A stretch of 8,886 nucleotides of DNA from an archaeon (GTDB taxonomy: Archaea; Thermoproteota; Nitrososphaeria; Nitrososphaerales; CADDZS01), in the NCBI GenBank assembly GCA_021806865.1, contig JAKAPU010000110.1, forward strand, positions 1 to 8,886, read 5' to 3'. Numbering within the stretch: the first letter of the stretch is position 1; every line of letters begins with the position of its first letter. Below, one piece after another: positions 7,301-8,886 of the stretch. The notes under the pieces were generated by a model, which did not search any database, had not been told where the DNA came from, and saw only the letters and a list, made by a program, of their open reading frames with translations. A program made the position numbers and the translations under genes.

Positions 7301-7411
7301 TGTGGCACCGACGGCGGCGCTTCCCTTTAAGAATCCACGCCTGGATAAGCTAAGTCCTCTCTTCCTTGACTTCTCTTCTTGTTGCCCCTCGAGATCTATT
7401 GTCTCGGGCAT
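4307..7411 (-). CDS. fdhA: Formate dehydrogenase catalytic alpha subunit, FDH-N type, Tat-exported, cysteine form
   Basis: This enzyme oxidises formate to CO2 at a bis-pterin molybdenum or tungsten centre. A twin-arginine signal (SRRGFLK at residues 23-29, then a hydrophobic stretch to about 42) indicates export. Next come the [4Fe-4S] ligands Cys68, Cys71, Cys75 and Cys104, with Lys106 in the electron-relay position. The active site ARICHSP gives Cys208 (TGC, 6788-6790) where E. coli FdnG has selenocysteine, followed by the conserved His209; APTYGRGAQTN follows. The blocks AEAHPLSFK, GLFSGYNS and MRGHSNVQGATD closely resemble FdnG, and 1034 residues compares with about 1015 there. A molybdopterin-dinucleotide-binding domain ends the protein (about 890-1034). 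It is the first gene of the operon. The ATG start follows an in-frame stop by only seven codons and sits about 27 nt from a TATA box. Mo or W cannot be told apart. Confidence 0.96.
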   Translation of the reverse strand: MPETIDLEGQQEEKSRKRGLSLSRRGFLKGSAAVGATAFLAQYGLTLKTSAQQQYALHKPIGETLTICPFCATGCSIIASADSSGNVITLEGNPDSPINSGALCPKGQSSIQLLSSPKRLYQPLYREPNSSTWSQISWDDAFSQIASRLQRTRDSTFQTTNSSGVTVNRTTGLAWLGSAHISNEDAYLIHKLARALGIIYFDHAARICHSPTAGGLAPTYGRGAQTNNPVDLRNADVVMFLGSNQAEAHPLSFKHVMDGKKNNPNMVLITVDPHFSRTAKVSDIYARIRVGTDIAFLGYLINYAFQNNRVNMEYVTNYTNGPALVNTGYSFDPASGLFSGYNSSTRTYNASTWAFQTETVTVKGQTYSVTKKDMTMTDPNCVFQLTKAHYARYTRDLVSSVTGIPGDVLDNIANIYTQAGDPSSGKTSTIVWSLGLTLHNHGSQNVRAVGELQLLLGMIGMVGGGANVMRGHSNVQGATDMYVLFDQLPGYLPAPDETGSPNFQAWVKANAPTYGYKNNYNKFLVSLLKAWFGDAATSSNNFVYDFIPKKFGDHSFMKTFDLAAKGQIQGLVILGQNPAAMLENTNAIRGALGSLKWLVVIDPFESETADFWKAPGLDPSKIGTEVYFLPSTTFLEHDGTKTNTGRWIQWMYQVTTPRGSSKTDGEIISRIALGVKQLYSSSTDPKDLPIQSLVWNYGPVPSSDDILKEVNGFHTADSSLVTNFTQLAADGSTASGNWIYSGVYGGGVNHSKSIDFTDPSGLGLYPNWSYAWPLNRRIMYNRASCDLQGNPRDPKRAVIWWDSTKKQWTGWDVPDFLATKSPSTPFDPSLVGLAALSGTDPFIMQPDGTGWIFAPVVTDGPLAEHYEPYDHPVANLFHPNGAQIDPVAHYYFNAPNDAAQLSSGYNVIGATGRLVEHWHAFSNYISWPVELVPEMFVEISSTLAKTIGVASGDYVKVSTPRGQLKLRAYVTGKVGPLVINGETFEVAWFPIHGAFNSLVPGQDNINLLTPSIGDGYQFTPEAKPLLVKVEKWTG

Positions 7412-7434
7412 GATATTGCTCAGGGTATTGAGTC

Positions 7435-7446
7435 ATATATTTCGAA
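7435..7446 (-). promoter_or_regulatory. Archaeal TATA box with BRE-like element for the fdh operon (leaderless)
   Basis: On the minus strand the sequence is TTCGAAATATAT: an eight-base TATA-like core AAATATAT at 7442-7435 preceded by TTCG as a BRE-like element. The core centre lies about 27 nt before the A of the fdhA ATG at 7411. Archaeal transcription usually starts about 26 nt from the TATA centre, so the transcript should begin at or within a base or two of the start codon. No Shine-Dalgarno precedes fdhA, in keeping with a leaderless message. Confidence 0.6.
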
Positions 7447-7732
7447 TTACCCGAATAGGTTAGCTTACCTGCTCTAGGTCTTGAGAATCGTGCTTTTTTG
7501 GTGGTCATCGGGTCTCTAGTAGAATCTGTTAGAGAAATGATCACTAGCTTTGTTTCGAAGCCTAGAGTGTGAAATAGAAACTATCGCTGCAAGTCTGTAG
7601 GGGCTACACTCGAATCTTCCTATTCTACCAATTGAGACCTTTGTATGCGACGTTCGCGTGTCGAATGTTCAAACCAAATCCTGGCATCATCATTCTGAAT
7701 GAGCGCATCCATTGACATCGACTCGCGATACT

Positions 7733-7740
7733 CTTAATTC
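7733..7740 (+). promoter_or_regulatory. Weak TATA-like candidate for the aminotransferase gene
   Basis: The plus-strand sequence CTTAATTC lies about 34 nt before the ATG at 7771 and would give a leader of roughly 7-9 nt. No Shine-Dalgarno is visible in front of the ATG. The element is short and far from the archaeal consensus, so it is only a candidate. Confidence 0.25.
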
Positions 7741-7770
7741 AACTTGATTTCAGTTAGAACTCGGTTTCGA

Positions 7771-8886
7771 ATGATAGACGAAGACGAATTGCTGCTGATT
7801 CCTGGTCCGACAACACTTAGCTCAAGGGTACGTGCAGCACTGGCTCTGCCGCAACAGAGCCACGTTGCTCCAGAATTTTACAACGCATTCAAAGAGCTGC
7901 TCGAGCATTCTCGGTATCTTTTCAGGAACAACAACGGCCTGCAATTTGTATTCACTGGTTCGGGCTCTATCGGGATGGAGTCCTCGGCAGTTTCCCTCAT
8001 TGAACCAGGAGACACTGTGCTCACAATCGAGACAGGATACTTTGGTCACAGATTCACAATGATCGCCGAGATCCACGGAGGCAAGGTTGACGCAATGATA
8101 GCACCGATCGGGAGCCACGTCGACTATGATGCTGTTAATCAGAAGCTCAAGACAAAGAAATACAAGGCTCTGATATTCACTCACGTTGACACGTCCAGCT
8201 CCGTAATGAACGATGTCAAGACGCTAACCGAAATTGCTCACAACAACGGAGCCTTTGCTGTGTGCGACTCGGTCTGCGGCGTAGGTGGGGCGGAGCTTTC
8301 GTTTGACGACTATAAGACCGATATCGTCCTAACAGGTTCGCAAAAAGCCATCGCCGCTCCTCCAGGTGCAACATTGCTTGCAGTATCGAAGGATGCTTTT
8401 CAGAGCATGGAGAAAAGAAAAACTCCCATCGCTTCTTACTACATGAATCTCGTCAGATGGAAGCCAATTATGGACGATCCCAAGATCTACCTGACCACGC
8501 CCGCCGTGCAGGTAATGCTCGGACTACGGCAGGCACTCATAGAGATCAAAGAGGAAGGAATAGAGAACAGATGGAAGAGACACGCCGTACTCGCCGAGGC
8601 CCTGAGAACAGGCCTTGAGACTCTTGGATTGAAGCCTGCGGCAAACACCGATAGCAGATCGCCAACGGTGACAGCATTCTACGTACCAACCGGCAAGTCT
8701 GCCGAGATACAACAAACGCTTCGGACTCGCTACGGAATCCACGTTGCTCTCGGATTCGGAGAATACAAAGACACGATGTTGCGAATCGGACACTTTGGAA
8801 ACATTTCCGCAACCGACGTGATCGCTCTTCTCGGAGCTCTGGAATTGACCCTTGGCGCAAAACAAGGGCAGGCTGTCGAGAGCGCC
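7771..8886 (+). CDS. Class V PLP-dependent aminotransferase, alanine/serine-glyoxylate type (3' end cut by window)
   Basis: The first 372 codons are open with no stop, so the gene runs off the right edge, probably close to its end since the family is about 380-390 residues. The N-terminal LLIPGPT, SHVAPEFY near residues 30-37 and FVFTGSGSIGMES near 65-77 are typical of alanine-glyoxylate, serine-glyoxylate and serine-pyruvate aminotransferases. Asp166 (in VCDSVCG) should bind the PLP pyridine nitrogen, and Lys192 (in TGSQKA) is the expected Schiff-base lysine, followed by PPG. LRIGHFGN near the end is the usual C-terminal block. Such enzymes move the amino group of alanine or serine to glyoxylate or pyruvate; the exact substrate cannot be told. 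The ATG is preceded by no Shine-Dalgarno. It is divergent from fdhA, and any link to formate metabolism is speculative. Confidence 0.9.
   Translation, partial: MIDEDELLLIPGPTTLSSRVRAALALPQQSHVAPEFYNAFKELLEHSRYLFRNNNGLQFVFTGSGSIGMESSAVSLIEPGDTVLTIETGYFGHRFTMIAEIHGGKVDAMIAPIGSHVDYDAVNQKLKTKKYKALIFTHVDTSSSVMNDVKTLTEIAHNNGAFAVCDSVCGVGGAELSFDDYKTDIVLTGSQKAIAAPPGATLLAVSKDAFQSMEKRKTPIASYYMNLVRWKPIMDDPKIYLTTPAVQVMLGLRQALIEIKEEGIENRWKRHAVLAEALRTGLETLGLKPAANTDSRSPTVTAFYVPTGKSAEIQQTLRTRYGIHVALGFGEYKDTMLRIGHFGNISATDVIALLGALELTLGAKQGQAVESA

Larger units (their letters stand above)
7412..7770. other. Divergent intergenic region between fdhA and the aminotransferase gene
   Basis: About 360 bp separate the two divergent start codons, and no convincing gene lies between them. 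A minus-strand frame starting near 7544 and running into fdhA is out of frame and very basic, and is judged a shadow. The region holds the fdhA TATA-like element at 7435-7442, a weak candidate for the aminotransferase near 7733-7740, and a short imperfect inverted repeat near 7649-7664 (CGACG, loop TTCGCG, TGTCG). The size leaves room for regulator sites, but I cannot name an operator. Confidence 0.55.

Noticed and set aside
7350..7544. A 64-codon minus-strand frame that overlaps the fdhA start.
   Set aside because: It is out of frame with fdhA, very basic, shows no family signal, and its inner ATG falls inside the TATA-like box. Most of its reading is a shadow of fdhA.
7590..7625. GGGGCTAC and TCGAATCT near 7597-7612 and a following ACCA resemble the tRNA-Gln 3' end, suggesting an attachment-site copy or a second tRNA.
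   Set aside because: The two octamers are in the wrong order relative to the tRNA, no T-stem or acceptor stem can be formed, and no contiguous match beyond eight bases exists.
7822..8184. A 120-codon minus-strand frame opposite the aminotransferase.
   Set aside because: The plus strand here carries an unambiguous class V aminotransferase with its PLP aspartate and lysine; the opposite frame has no family features.

Overview
The window looks archaeal. The indications are a tRNA-Gln(CUG) with the archaeal-type A1-U72 pair and an encoded CCA, a TATA-like box placed about 27 nt before the first codon of the main operon (which predicts a leaderless mRNA), strong Shine-Dalgarno sites only at internal cistrons, and a class V aminotransferase of archaeal appearance. 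A TACK-lineage archaeon, such as a non-ammonia-oxidising relative of Thaumarchaeota, is my best guess, but the lineage is inference. Base composition of the coding part looks moderate, near 45-50% GC by eye.

Layout: positions 1-486 hold no convincing intact gene, only short open stretches that could be remnants. tRNA-Gln(CTG) lies at 487-564 on the plus strand. Positions 565-791 are non-coding. From 7411 down to 792 on the minus strand runs one compact operon in the order fdhA - fdhB - nrfD-type membrane subunit - fdhE - fdhD, with gaps of about 1-33 bp. Positions 7412-7770 are a divergent intergenic region. From 7771 to the window end, on the plus strand, is a PLP-dependent class V aminotransferase that is cut off by the edge with 372 codons visible.

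The operon encodes a complete membrane-bound formate dehydrogenase with its dedicated maturation factors. FdhA is an FDH-N-like molybdopterin/tungstopterin subunit with a Tat signal and cysteine (not selenocysteine) in the active site. FdhB is the four-cluster ferredoxin-like subunit with a C-terminal membrane helix. The anchor is an NrfD/PsrC-type eight-helix protein, not the haem b protein FdnI of E. coli. FdhE and FdhD are the chaperone and the sulfurtransferase needed to make active enzyme. The predicted job is formate oxidation on the outer face of the membrane, with electrons passing through FdhB to a quinone at the NrfD-type subunit.

The points most worth a second look are a missing cysteine ligand in the third Fe-S motif of FdhB (valine 139), the loss of the second cysteine of the CxxC in FdhD (Cys163-Gly-Leu-Trp166), the combination of an FDH-N-type FdhA with an NrfD-type anchor, a TTG start backed by a near-perfect Shine-Dalgarno, and the leaderless fdhA promoter. 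I see no CRISPR array, transposase or clear mobile element.
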